Assembly (NCBI GenBank): GCA_030040965.1
Contig: JASHOT010000244.1
Coordinates: 1-51,324, forward strand
Direction: 5' to 3'
From: Candidatus Sulfotelmatobacter sp.
GTDB taxonomy: Bacteria > Acidobacteriota > Terriglobia > Terriglobales > Acidobacteriaceae
Length of the DNA stretch: 51,324 nt
The notes below the pieces were generated by a model. That model made no database searches and was not told where the DNA came from. It saw nothing but the letters and a program-made list of their open reading frames with translations. Both the position numbers and the translations under genes were made by a program. The number at the start of each line of letters is the position of its first letter. Positions within the stretch are counted from its first letter, which is position 1. Below, one piece after another: positions 17,489 through 25,819 of this stretch.

Positions 17489-17527
17489 TAGGGGCTTGAA
17501 ACGACTCGGTTTATATGTCGGCCCCTA
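17489..17527. repeat. Inverted repeat upstream of the ECF sigma gene
   Basis: TAGGGGC (17489-17495) and GCCCCTA (17521-17527) are perfect inverted repeats with a 25-base spacer in the leader of the sigma-factor gene. It may be a regulator site or a leader stem; nothing further is visible. Confidence 0.35.
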
Positions 17528-17699
17528 GTCCTATTCCAGAGTTGCGATGGCGCCCGATCCGAAACCCGCCCGCGTGCCGCTAGCGCGATCATTCCAAAGT
17601 ACTTCGCCTGAAAATGAGGACGCAGAATCGATACAACTTTCGACTCCCGATGGGGTTGAAATTAGTGTGAGCACAGCCGCACTCGACGGAGGCATGCTG

Positions 17700-18326
17700 A
17701 TGGCTGCGACGACGTCGCAGTCCTCCGCGTTCACGCCGCAAATACCGGGCGGGAGCGCGCCGTCGGACGCCGACGTCATGCTACGAGTCAAGGCGGGTGA
17801 TCAGTCGGCATTCGACTACCTCGTGCAGAAGTATCGCCGACCGCTGGTGAGTTTCATGTTTCGTATGGCTCGCAATTCGGCCGTGGCGGAAGATCTGGCG
17901 CAGGAAGTTTTCCTGCGCGTTTATCGTTCGCGCGAGAGTTATGAAGCGAGTGCAAAATTCACGACCTGGTTGTATCGTATTGCGACCAATCTTGCCGTGA
18001 ATCATGCGCGTGACACGCGTCATGAACGTCCAGAGGTGACCGTCAGCCTTGATGAGCAGGATGACGACACGGGCACGACGCTGGAGTTGCCGGATGCCCA
18101 TTTGACCGCCGAACAGGCGATGGTGCGGCGCGAGCGGCTGCTGGCGATCCGAAGCAAGGTCGAAGCCCTGCCCGAGCAGCAAAAGCTGGCAGTAGTCATG
18201 CATAAGTATCAGCAGATGGATTACAAACAGATTGCGGAAGTTTTGAAGAAGAGCGAGTCGGCAACGAAGTCGTTGCTTTTTCGAGCATATGAAACATTGC
18301 GGGAACAGTTAAAAGAATTTTTGTGA
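17700..18326 (+). CDS. ECF-type RNA polymerase sigma factor
   Basis: 208 residues from ATG 17700, chosen because GGAGG lies seven bases upstream; an in-frame ATG at 17547 would add a 51-residue extension that does not look like the family. Region 2 reads DADVMLRVKAGDQSAFDYLV, then RNSAVAEDLAQEVFLRVYRS and FTTWLYRIATNLAVNHARD; region 4 reads LPEQQKLAVVMHKYQQMDYK through SATKSLLFRAYETLREQL. It should direct polymerase to stress or envelope promoters and is followed at once by a zinc-finger anti-sigma gene and a DUF3106 gene. Confidence 0.93.
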   Translation: MAATTSQSSAFTPQIPGGSAPSDADVMLRVKAGDQSAFDYLVQKYRRPLVSFMFRMARNSAVAEDLAQEVFLRVYRSRESYEASAKFTTWLYRIATNLAVNHARDTRHERPEVTVSLDEQDDDTGTTLELPDAHLTAEQAMVRRERLLAIRSKVEALPEQQKLAVVMHKYQQMDYKQIAEVLKKSESATKSLLFRAYETLREQLKEFL

Positions 18327-18380
18327 GCAGCCTGGTTTTGTGTGAGGACAGTTGGCGGAATTTTTAAGGGGAACGTGCTT

Positions 18381-18866
18381 ATGAACTGCAATGAAATTCG
18401 TGAACGGATGCCGGATGTGGCCGCGGGATTGAACGCGGCTACGGCCGACGAGAACAAGCATCTGGCGAGTTGCGCGGCGTGCGCGGAGGCGTTGAAGTCG
18501 ATGCGCGCGACCATGGCGCTGCTCGATGAATGGCAGGCGCCGGAGCCCTCGCCGTATTTCGACGTGCGGCTCCAGGCACGGCTACGCGAAGAGATGGCCA
18601 AGCCGCAAGCGGGATGGCTGAGCTGGTTGCGCCGCCCGGTTCTGGCGGCGGCGCTCACCGTGTTGATGGGAGTGGGCATCGGGCTTTTCCTGCACGACGG
18701 CGGTCCGAACCGTCCAGTCGAAGACGCCGCGGTCATCGAAGCGTCCGAACCGGGTACGGCGGTCAGCGATCTGCAGGCGCTGGAGAAGAATCACGATCTG
18801 TATTCCGATTTCGAATTGCTCGATGATCTGGATGTGCAGCAGAATGTCGGCGCCAATTCGGAGTAG
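18381..18866 (+). CDS. Putative membrane anti-sigma factor (zinc-finger type)
   Basis: 161 residues. The N-terminus MNCNEIRERMPDVAAGLN with HLASCAACAEAL carries the H-x3-C-x2-C signature of ZAS/zf-HC2 anti-sigma domains. One membrane helix (about residues 92-112, VLAAALTVLMGVGIGLFL) separates it from an acidic tail that ends in DFELLDDLDVQQN. It probably holds the upstream ECF sigma factor at the membrane until a signal releases it. AAGGGGA lies about ten bases upstream of the ATG, and the gene follows the sigma gene by 54 bp. Confidence 0.85.
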   Translation: MNCNEIRERMPDVAAGLNAATADENKHLASCAACAEALKSMRATMALLDEWQAPEPSPYFDVRLQARLREEMAKPQAGWLSWLRRPVLAAALTVLMGVGIGLFLHDGGPNRPVEDAAVIEASEPGTAVSDLQALEKNHDLYSDFELLDDLDVQQNVGANSE

Positions 18867-18898
18867 ACGGCGCCGGCGATTGGAAACCGACGGGGCGA

Positions 18899-19513
18899 AT
18901 GAAACTGGGAAGAGACATCACGGAGTGGCTGACTACCGCTGCGCTTGTCGCGGCGGTGACGATGGCGCTTCCCTGTCTCGCGCAGAAGAATGAATCTCAC
19001 CCCGCTCCGCCAACGCAGCACAATTCGACGTCGGCGTATCAGTCACATCCCGCGCAGGCTCATCCGCAGAACCAGCCACGCGGCCATGCGGGAGACTGGC
19101 TGCGGCGCTACAAAGATCTGCCTCCAGCCGAGCAGGAGCGCGAATTACAGAAAGATCCCGGCTTCCGTGCTCTGCCGCCCGCGCGGCAACAGGAATTGCG
19201 TCAACGTCTGCAGCATTTTTCCAGCCTGTCCCCGCAGGAGCAACTCCGCATCCTGAACAACATGGAGAGGTGGGAGCATCTGACTCCCGGGCAAAAGCAG
19301 CAGGCGCGGCAGGTCTTTAATCAATTCAGGCGGCTGCCGCCTGCTCGTAAGCAAATGGTAGCGACGGCAGTGAACGAACTGCGCAACATACCGCCGGATC
19401 AGCGTGATCGGGTGATCGACTCGCCCCGATTCAGAGGCATGTTCTCAGATCAGGAACGGGAAATGATCCGCGGCGCCTCGCGCCTGCCGCTGGCGCCTCC
19501 GGACGGGCCGTAG
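18899..19513 (+). CDS. DUF3106-domain secreted protein
   Basis: 204 residues with a signal peptide (AALVAAVTMALPCLAQ), a His/Pro/Gln-rich linker, and repeated helical segments of the DUF3106 type: YKDLPPAEQERELQKDPGF, FSSLSPQEQLRILNNMERWE, LTPGQKQQARQVFNQFRRLP. The helix pattern resembles periplasmic sensor proteins of the Spy/CpxP kind, but this is only a structural analogy. It is the third gene of the sigma/anti-sigma operon and is a candidate sensor or regulator of that pathway. Confidence 0.8.
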   Translation: MKLGRDITEWLTTAALVAAVTMALPCLAQKNESHPAPPTQHNSTSAYQSHPAQAHPQNQPRGHAGDWLRRYKDLPPAEQERELQKDPGFRALPPARQQELRQRLQHFSSLSPQEQLRILNNMERWEHLTPGQKQQARQVFNQFRRLPPARKQMVATAVNELRNIPPDQRDRVIDSPRFRGMFSDQEREMIRGASRLPLAPPDGP

Positions 19514-19547
19514 AAGCTGCGCCTGGCTCGGCGGTTCGCTGAGCCGC

Positions 19548-20474
19548 CTACTTTCTCAACACATTTCTTGCGATAAAGAACACGTTCGCCGGCCGCTCGC
19601 CCAGGCGGCGCATGAGATAGGGATACCACTCCGTGCCGAACGGAATGTAGACGCGCATTCGCCATCCGTCGCGCACCAGGCTTTGTTGAAGGTCGCGGCG
19701 AATGCCGTAGAGCATCTGGAATTCGAACGAATCACGGGCAATTTTTTCGCGAATCGCGAAGGCTTGCGCCTCGCGAATGATGTTTTCGTCGTGGGTTGCC
19801 AGTCCGTGGTAGGTGTCGCTCTTCATCAAAATCTTCATCAGCTTGATGTAGTTGGCGTCGACGTCTGCCTTGCTCTCGAACGCGATTGTCGCCGGCTCTT
19901 TGTAGGCGCCTTTGCAAAGCCGGATACGGATTCTTTCCGAGAGCAGTTTCTCGATGTCGCTCTCGGACCGCTTGAGATAAGCCTGAATCACGGTTCCCAC
20001 ATTGTTGGCGTTTCCCGGCATGCGATGCAGTTCGTGAACGAAGTCGAGCGTGCGTTGCGTGTACGGAGAGCCTTCCATATCCACGCGCACGAAGTTCTTC
20101 GGCGTCATGGATGCGGCCTTGGCCACGAGGCCGCTGACCACGTCGCGCGCAAGTTTTTCGTCAACATCGAGTCCCATGTGGGTCAGCTTGAGGCTGATGT
20201 TGGCATTCAGCTGATTTGCTCCGATCGCATCGAGAATCTGGGAGTAGAGCTGTGCGCTGAGGTGCGCCTCGTCGGGATTGGCGACATTTTCGCCGAGATT
20301 ATCGATGCTCACGCTCATGCCGGCGCGATTGACGGCCTGAGTCACGCGCACGGCGTCGGCAATTTCGGTGCCGGCTACGAAACGATTGGAGACGCGGCGT
20401 CCGATCGGGGAACGCTCGGCGAAATAACGAAGAGAATGATTTTCAGAAAGTTTGACGAAGAACGCCCTTAACAT
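19548..20474 (-). CDS. Proline dehydrogenase (monofunctional)
   Basis: 308 residues, the length of stand-alone FAD-dependent PRODH enzymes, which oxidise proline to pyrroline-5-carboxylate and pass electrons to quinone. The barrel signatures VSIDNLGENV, ISLKLTHMGLD, VRVDMEGSPYTQRTLDF, RIRLCKGAYKEP, LYGIRRDLQQSL and WYPYLMRRLGERPANVFF are all present, the last being the proline-binding helix. ATG 20474 is preceded by GCAGGT at good spacing. The partner P5C dehydrogenase is not adjacent. Confidence 0.93.
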   Translation of the reverse strand: MLRAFFVKLSENHSLRYFAERSPIGRRVSNRFVAGTEIADAVRVTQAVNRAGMSVSIDNLGENVANPDEAHLSAQLYSQILDAIGANQLNANISLKLTHMGLDVDEKLARDVVSGLVAKAASMTPKNFVRVDMEGSPYTQRTLDFVHELHRMPGNANNVGTVIQAYLKRSESDIEKLLSERIRIRLCKGAYKEPATIAFESKADVDANYIKLMKILMKSDTYHGLATHDENIIREAQAFAIREKIARDSFEFQMLYGIRRDLQQSLVRDGWRMRVYIPFGTEWYPYLMRRLGERPANVFFIARNVLRK

Positions 20475-20646
20475 GAAAGACCTGCCGGTGCCGGAAAGAT
20501 TGTATCCGGGGAGATGAAGGAAGGAACCAAGGGCACGCGCAAAAAGATCACAGAAAGTTTTATCACAAACCGGCTGTGCGCGAGCGGTTGTGCGGCGAGC
20601 GGGCTGCGTGAGAAAGGGGTGCAAGCCAACACGCTGCCGCAAGCTC

Positions 20647-21045
20647 CTACGGATTGAATTTTATTTCGACGACTTCACGGGACTCGTGTGGCGCAGACTC
20701 CCATCGCCAGCGGCGGATGGCGTTCACGGCGGCCTGCGCCAGAACGGGATGTCCGCCTCGAATGTCGATAGCTTTGACCGTGCCGTCGGGCTCAACTACC
20801 GCTTCGACTTTCACGCTGCCCGCTAGCGCCATGCTCCGCGCAATCTCCGGATAGACCGGGGTTGCATGATCGACAATCTTGCGTTTGGCGGTGTCTTGCG
20901 CCAGGGAGTGGACGGGGAGGGCGAGCAACACGAAAATCGCGACCAACAAAGTTTGCCACACCGGATTATGTGTTCTGCGAGGCCGACTCTTGTGGTGCCG
21001 AATCTTGCTGTAGCGAAGCGTATCAGGCGATGCAGGGGATTTCAT
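20647..21045 (-). CDS. TonB-family C-terminal domain protein
   Basis: 132 residues: a basic cytoplasmic N-terminus, one membrane/signal helix (LLVAIFVLLALPVHSLAQ) and then directly a TonB C-terminal domain (PVYPEIARSMALAGSVKVEA through AAVNAIRRWRWESA). It lacks the long proline-rich spacer of classic TonB, so it may not span the periplasm, and no exbB/exbD genes are adjacent. Such short TonB-like proteins are frequent in Acidobacteriota; their role is unclear. Confidence 0.83.
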   Translation of the reverse strand: MKSPASPDTLRYSKIRHHKSRPRRTHNPVWQTLLVAIFVLLALPVHSLAQDTAKRKIVDHATPVYPEIARSMALAGSVKVEAVVEPDGTVKAIDIRGGHPVLAQAAVNAIRRWRWESAPHESREVVEIKFNP

Positions 21046-21135
21046 TAACGCAGTCTACATAATTCCCGAATTGGGCGACAGTAACCCCAGTAATAGCCAT
21101 ATTTGGCTATTTCATGGTTACTACGTAGACGGGAG

Positions 21136-22068
21136 TCACTTGCCCTGTTCTTCCAGGAATTTTTCCACTTCCATGGCGGCCATGCAGCCGCTACCGGCGG
21201 CAGTGATGGCTTGGCGATAGCGGCGATCCTGCACATCGCCACAGGCGAAGACGCCGTGGACGCGCGTGAGGACGTAATTGTGCGTCTTCAGATAGCCGTC
21301 GGCGTCGGTATCGAGCTGGCCGGCGAACATTTTGGCGTTCGGCTCATGCCCAATGCCAAGAAACAGTGCGCTGGTGGAGAAGTCCCATTCCTTACCGGTT
21401 TTGAGGTTGCGAAGTTTTAGTCCCGTGACTTCTTTGTGATGCACGTCATAAACGTCTTCGACCACTGTGTCGGTGAGGAACTGGATTTTTTCGTTGTGCT
21501 GCGCGCGCTCCAGCATGATTTTCGAGGCGCGGAACGAATCGCGGCGATGGATGATCGTGACCTTGGTGGCAAAGCGTGTAAGGAAGAGCGCCTCTTCCAT
21601 CGCAGAATCGCCGCCACCGACGACCACGATTTCCTTGCCGGAGAAAAAGAATCCGTCGCAGGTGGCGCATGAGGAAACGCCGTGGCCGATCAGTTGCTGC
21701 TCGTGCGGCAACCCCAGCCAGCGCGCCGAGGCCCCACTGGCGATGATCAACGTTTGTGCATGAACTTGCTGATGCCCCAGATGCAATACGAACGGCCGCT
21801 GGCTCAAGTCGGCGCTGGTCAGGTGTGCCATACGATATTCGGCGCCGAAGCGCTCGGCCTGCTTGCGCATGTTCTCCACCAGCTGCGGGCCGAGGATTCC
21901 CTCGGGGAATCCAGGGAAATTTTCGACCAGCGTGGTCATGGAAAGCTGGCCGCCGGGTTCGTGGCCTTCAATGACCAGCGGTTTCAGGTTGGCGCGGGCG
22001 GTGTAAAGTGCCGCCGTGTGCCCGGAACATCCCGATCCGATGATGACGACGTTGCGAATTTCGCTCAT
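21136..22068 (-). CDS. trxB: Thioredoxin-disulfide reductase
   Basis: 310 residues, standard length. The FAD-binding motif is IGSGCSGHTAALYTARANL, the redox-active pair Cys134-Cys137 is in SCATCDGFFF, the NADPH-binding glycine motif is VVVGGGDSAMEEALFL, and the C-terminal FAD segment is GVFACGDVQDRRYRQAITAAG. It reduces thioredoxin with NADPH in the cytoplasm. CAGG lies five bases before the ATG. It is transcribed alone, between the TonB-like gene and an unknown secreted protein. Confidence 0.96.
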   Translation of the reverse strand: MSEIRNVVIIGSGCSGHTAALYTARANLKPLVIEGHEPGGQLSMTTLVENFPGFPEGILGPQLVENMRKQAERFGAEYRMAHLTSADLSQRPFVLHLGHQQVHAQTLIIASGASARWLGLPHEQQLIGHGVSSCATCDGFFFSGKEIVVVGGGDSAMEEALFLTRFATKVTIIHRRDSFRASKIMLERAQHNEKIQFLTDTVVEDVYDVHHKEVTGLKLRNLKTGKEWDFSTSALFLGIGHEPNAKMFAGQLDTDADGYLKTHNYVLTRVHGVFACGDVQDRRYRQAITAAGSGCMAAMEVEKFLEEQGK

Positions 22069-22164
22069 GATTGCCTGAAGATTAGATAGCTAAATTCAAC
22101 TTTCGATGCAGCGGCCGAGGCACGCTCTCAGTGCACGCCGAGTCGACAACCAGCGATTGACAAT

Positions 22165-22920
22165 TCATTTTGGCTTTGACGCTTTGGCTGCCGCGGGTTC
22201 TTTCGCCCGCGATGCGCCCGAAATCTTCGCCAATTCTTCCGGTACGATCTTCTTCACTCCCAGCAGCAAGCGGTAGTTTGCCAGCACATCGGATGCGCTG
22301 CGGAATAGCGGTTCGTACAAGCTCTGATCGGGCGCGGGACCCTCCGCAGTCGCCTGGCAGCGGACAAGAGCTACGGAAGACTTGCCGAATCTCTCGAGGC
22401 GTACGCGGCTGGCGGGCGTAGCTGCGGTCAGCATCGCCAGCGGGGTGGTCACCGACGACGCGCTGTCTTCGATCGTGAGCTCAATCAAATCCTTAGGCTC
22501 GCGCACGTGGAACACGAGAGTTTCGATCATGCTCTGGCGATCGTCGCTGAAGGAATATTGGACGCTGGAAAAAAGCGCTTGTACGGAAAATTCGTGGCGA
22601 ATGCGCACGTAGCTGGCAACAGAAGGTTCGCCCGCGACGTGGCCGGCTTGTCCGGCTTCGAGCATGGCCGGCATGTCGGTGAGCGTGGAACGGCCGCGCG
22701 TGACTTCAAAATCGGCCGAAAACAATGGCTGCTTTGGGACGCGAGCCAGCGCGGCCGCAATCTCTTTCTGCTCGTCGGCCGAGGGCGTGCACACGTTCAG
22801 CACATTGACTTTGACCTGAGGCTGGCCGGACTGCGCGTTCTCTGGCTGCTGCTGCGCGCAAAGTGAAGTAATGGAGAGCGCAATCGCGCAACTCCAAAGG
22901 CGAAAGGAAATTCTGAGCAC
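22165..22920 (-). CDS. Secreted protein of unknown function
   Basis: 251 residues from a GTG start, with a signal peptide (LWSCAIALSITSLCAQQQ). The mature part has mixed alpha/beta content without repeats or an obvious active site: VNVLNVCTPSADEQKEIAAALARVP, a middle beta-rich section (FSVQALFSSVQYSFSDDRQS), and a Lys/Ala-rich C-terminal tail. I do not recognise a family. It lies upstream of trxB in the same direction, separated by 96 bp. Confidence 0.7.
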   Translation of the reverse strand: MLRISFRLWSCAIALSITSLCAQQQPENAQSGQPQVKVNVLNVCTPSADEQKEIAAALARVPKQPLFSADFEVTRGRSTLTDMPAMLEAGQAGHVAGEPSVASYVRIRHEFSVQALFSSVQYSFSDDRQSMIETLVFHVREPKDLIELTIEDSASSVTTPLAMLTAATPASRVRLERFGKSSVALVRCQATAEGPAPDQSLYEPLFRSASDVLANYRLLLGVKKIVPEELAKISGASRAKEPAAAKASKPK

Positions 22921-23029
22921 GGCGGCATTTTAAACGAGATGGATAGAAAAATGAGATCGATAAAATTTTAGTGGGCAGCGGACAGCTCGCCGTTCGCCAA
23001 CGATGCGCGGAAGCCGTAAAATTTAGGTT

Positions 23030-23230
23030 ATGGCAAATCTAACATTGGTGTACGGGATGCGATTGCTGCCCTCGGAGGATGTGGCGGAAGTCGGTCAGGC
23101 TCCGGTGAAGCTCACCAACGGCCGAGAGGCGCGCGTGACCATGCACGTGCTGGAAGGCAGCAAAGAAGATATCGAAAAACAGTTGCGCACAAGCCTGGAG
23201 GCATTTTTCGATCTCTATCCCGAGATCTAG
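23030..23230 (+). CDS. Small conserved-looking protein of unknown function
   Basis: 66 residues, MANLTLVYGMRLLPSEDVAE followed by VKLTNGREARVTMHVLEGSK and a C-terminal amphipathic helix. A weak AGG precedes the ATG by three bases. The clean start, codon use like its neighbours, and lack of a better frame make it probably real. It has no recognisable domain. It precedes the SpoIIE phosphatase gene by 127 bp and could be co-transcribed with it. Confidence 0.62.
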   Translation: MANLTLVYGMRLLPSEDVAEVGQAPVKLTNGREARVTMHVLEGSKEDIEKQLRTSLEAFFDLYPEI

Positions 23231-23356
23231 TGAAGCGGAGAATCCTCAGCAGCCAGTGCCCGGAGAAGACTCCGTCACGGACAGCTGAAAATCAACTATT
23301 CGTACTTGGCAAGACCGTATAATCCTAGTCCTCACGCGACGCGTCAGCGGAATCCT

Positions 23357-25549
23357 ATGCAGTGGTCTTATCCGCAAATTCGGCAGCGTCTCATTCATGC
23401 GGAACTGTGGCCGCAGGGACGAATGGCGCGGCTGGCCTGCTATCTGGCGGCGCTGGGCGCGGTCCTGTATGCGGTCAAAAAGCTGCTGGGACTGTTTGCC
23501 CCATCCTGGGGTGAGCAACTCGGAAGCTGGGTCGGATTCCTGATCTTTCTCTCGGGCGTTTTGTTTTTCATCCTTGCCTTCAAATGGGTGAAGCGCAGGA
23601 TTCTATGGCGGCTGCGCAACCGCCTTATCGTGACGTACGTTTTCATCGGAGTGATTCCGGCCGTTCTTCTCGTGGGGATGGCGCTGATCACGCTGTATGG
23701 GCTCGCCGGGCAGTTTGCGGTCTTCGTCGTGACCTCGGAGATTCACGCGCAATTGAGAAGCCTGGAAGCGGTCAACGAGGCTGTGAGCAATGAACTGGCG
23801 GTGCGGATCGAGCACGGGGAAACCCCGACTGCGGCGTCGCTGGCCGGACTGGCGAAACGCGACCCGGCATGGGGACAGCGCGAGGTTTGCGCCTGGTACG
23901 GGGAAAAACAGCTTTCGCTGTGCAACGAATATCGCGGGACGTCGCTGATCTTGCCCAGCTTTCTGAAAGCGCATTTCCGCGATATTGTCCGCGCCAGGAA
24001 TCAACTCGATCTCCGCGTAGGCTCGTCGATTGAGGTTGGGGCCAACCGGTTGACGGTTGTCACCAGCGAACCCTTCGACAAGGAACTGGTTGGGAACATT
24101 GCCAAGGATCTGGGAGAGATCACGCTTTACGGCGCGGGAGCATCCTTGACCGAGCCCAAGCCCGGGGTTTCGACCGTGCCTGAGTCGGGATCGCCTGCTT
24201 CGACAACTGGAACGAATCAGCAGAAGTTTTCCTACAGCAGAGTTGAGCAACCGGGGAAGTTGACGCTCAGAAACAACGATGAAGTTCTCACCCCGACATT
24301 CAGCGTCGGTGCCCTGCCGGAGCCTACGGGAGGCTTTGATCGCATAGTCACTTTCGCCACGCCCCTGTCGGTCGTGGATTGGAAGACTGGAGATCAACAG
24401 GTCGGTGCGGTATTGCAGGTCACAACGCGGCCATCGGTGTTGTATGGGCACCTGTTCGCTGCTTTGGGCGAGTTTGTGCGAGGTGTGGCCTACATTCTGT
24501 TAGGCGTGGCCATCTTCTTTGCCATTATCGAGCTGATCGCTCTCATCATTGGCACGCGCATGACGCGCACCGTCACTGCGGCAGTCGCGCAGCTGCACGA
24601 GGCCACGCAGCATGTCGACAAGGGCGATTTCAGCCATCGCATTCCGGTGAAGTCGAACGATCAGCTGGCCCATCTGGCGCTGTCATTCAATTCCATGACG
24701 GCGTCGATCGAGAAGCTGATTCAGGAGCAAAAGGAAAAGCAGCGGTTGGAAAACGAACTGGCGATCGCGCAGGAAGTCCAGGCGCAGCTTTTTCCGCGGC
24801 AGGTTTCCGAGCTGGAATCTCTGGAAGTGCATGGATTCTGCCGTCCCGCGCGAACCGTGAGCGGAGATTATTACGACTTCGTGGCTGCCAGTTCGCACAA
24901 GCTGATTCTGGCGGTGGGCGATATCAGCGGGAAGGGAATTTCAGCCGCTCTGCTGATGGCGACGATTCACTCCGCCGTTCGAGCTTACAGCATGGAAAAC
25001 ATGCCGCAGCTGCGCGAGCCGGTTGCGGTGGGCGCGGTCGCGGGTGCGGGAAGGATGATGGCTGCATGGCCCGAGGGAGTGGAGGTTTCGCCGGGAGCCT
25101 TGCTGGGACTGCTCAATCATCAACTCTACGAAAGTACGCCGCCGGAAAAATATGCCACGTTGTTTCTCGGAATCTATGACGGACGCTCGCAACACCTGAC
25201 TTACAGTAATGGAGGTCACTTGCCTCCAATTCTCATTGGCGAGGATGGCACAACCCGCAGGCTGGAGGCTGGTGGCACGGTTGTCGGGCTTTTTGACAAC
25301 ATCAGTTACGAGGAAGGTTCGGTACAGATGTCGACCGGAGAGATTTTCGTCGCCTACAGCGACGGCGTGACCGAACCGGAGAACGATTTCGGGGAATTCG
25401 GCGAACAACGGCTGATTGAACTCGTCCGGCAGAACCGTCACTTGCCGCTGCCGCAGATCAGCCAGATGGTGACCATGGCCGTCGACGACTGGATTGGCGA
25501 TAAAGAACAGCCCGACGACGTCACGCTGGTGCTTGCGCGGGCCCGTTGA
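23357..25549 (+). CDS. Membrane HAMP-SpoIIE (PP2C) serine phosphatase, RsbU type
   Basis: 730 residues. Two or three N-terminal membrane helices, an extracytoplasmic sensor region to about residue 370, a further helix, HAMP (about 398-450, ending FNSMTASIEKL), a short coiled coil (EQKEKQRLENELAIAQEVQ) and a C-terminal SpoIIE phosphatase with SGDYYDF, AVGDISGKGISAALLMA, YSNGGHLPPIL, AYSDGVTEP and DDVTLVL, giving the metal-binding aspartates. Such enzymes dephosphorylate anti-sigma-factor antagonists in partner-switching pathways. No STAS or RsbW gene is adjacent, so its partners lie elsewhere. ATG 23357 is chosen over an upstream TTG. Confidence 0.9.
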   Translation: MQWSYPQIRQRLIHAELWPQGRMARLACYLAALGAVLYAVKKLLGLFAPSWGEQLGSWVGFLIFLSGVLFFILAFKWVKRRILWRLRNRLIVTYVFIGVIPAVLLVGMALITLYGLAGQFAVFVVTSEIHAQLRSLEAVNEAVSNELAVRIEHGETPTAASLAGLAKRDPAWGQREVCAWYGEKQLSLCNEYRGTSLILPSFLKAHFRDIVRARNQLDLRVGSSIEVGANRLTVVTSEPFDKELVGNIAKDLGEITLYGAGASLTEPKPGVSTVPESGSPASTTGTNQQKFSYSRVEQPGKLTLRNNDEVLTPTFSVGALPEPTGGFDRIVTFATPLSVVDWKTGDQQVGAVLQVTTRPSVLYGHLFAALGEFVRGVAYILLGVAIFFAIIELIALIIGTRMTRTVTAAVAQLHEATQHVDKGDFSHRIPVKSNDQLAHLALSFNSMTASIEKLIQEQKEKQRLENELAIAQEVQAQLFPRQVSELESLEVHGFCRPARTVSGDYYDFVAASSHKLILAVGDISGKGISAALLMATIHSAVRAYSMENMPQLREPVAVGAVAGAGRMMAAWPEGVEVSPGALLGLLNHQLYESTPPEKYATLFLGIYDGRSQHLTYSNGGHLPPILIGEDGTTRRLEAGGTVVGLFDNISYEEGSVQMSTGEIFVAYSDGVTEPENDFGEFGEQRLIELVRQNRHLPLPQISQMVTMAVDDWIGDKEQPDDVTLVLARAR

Positions 25550-25729
25550 GGAGGAACGGCGTCCCTGTAGGTCTTCCGTAGTTAAGAAACCGCTGTTCTG
25601 TTTTCTCATTGGAAGCCAAATTTCTTCGTTGGCTCGAAGTCGTTTGCGGCTGTTCGGCGAGGGCCTGTCGATATTGACAGACGAAACTGCCTTGCAATAC
25701 CTTGGTCGAGCAGTTTGTGGGTACGATCC

Positions 25730-25807
25730 GCGGGAGTAGCATAAGATCGGCAATGCGCCGGGGCTCCATCCCGGAGATGACGGTTCGATACCGTTCCTCC
25801 CGCCCCA
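25730..25807 (+). tRNA. Divergent tRNA-Gly(UCC)-like gene or pseudo-tRNA
   Basis: A full cloverleaf can be drawn: acceptor GCGGGAG (25730-25736) with CTCCCGC (25797-25803), D stem GCAT/ATGC with GG in the loop, anticodon stem CCGGG/CCCGG (25758-25762 and 25770-25774), T arm GACGG-TTCGATA-CCGTT, and encoded CCA (25805-25807). The acceptor and D arm match tRNA-Gly, and the loop aligns the anticodon as UCC. Oddities: position 33 is C instead of the near-universal U, the variable loop has four bases, one extra C (25796) sits between T stem and acceptor, and the discriminator is C. It may be a specialised or decayed tRNA. Confidence 0.5.
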
Positions 25808-25819
25808 AATCTTCCGTAG

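Noticed and set aside
17547-17699. N-terminal extension of the ECF sigma factor
   Set aside because: Residues do not match the family and GGAGG before 17700 gives a better start; it is kept only as an alternative.
25681-25807. tRNA-like sequence considered as selenocysteine or tryptophan tRNA
   Set aside because: The anticodon stem pairs only with UCC placed at 34-36; a CCA anticodon breaks the stem, and a UCA anticodon is absent.
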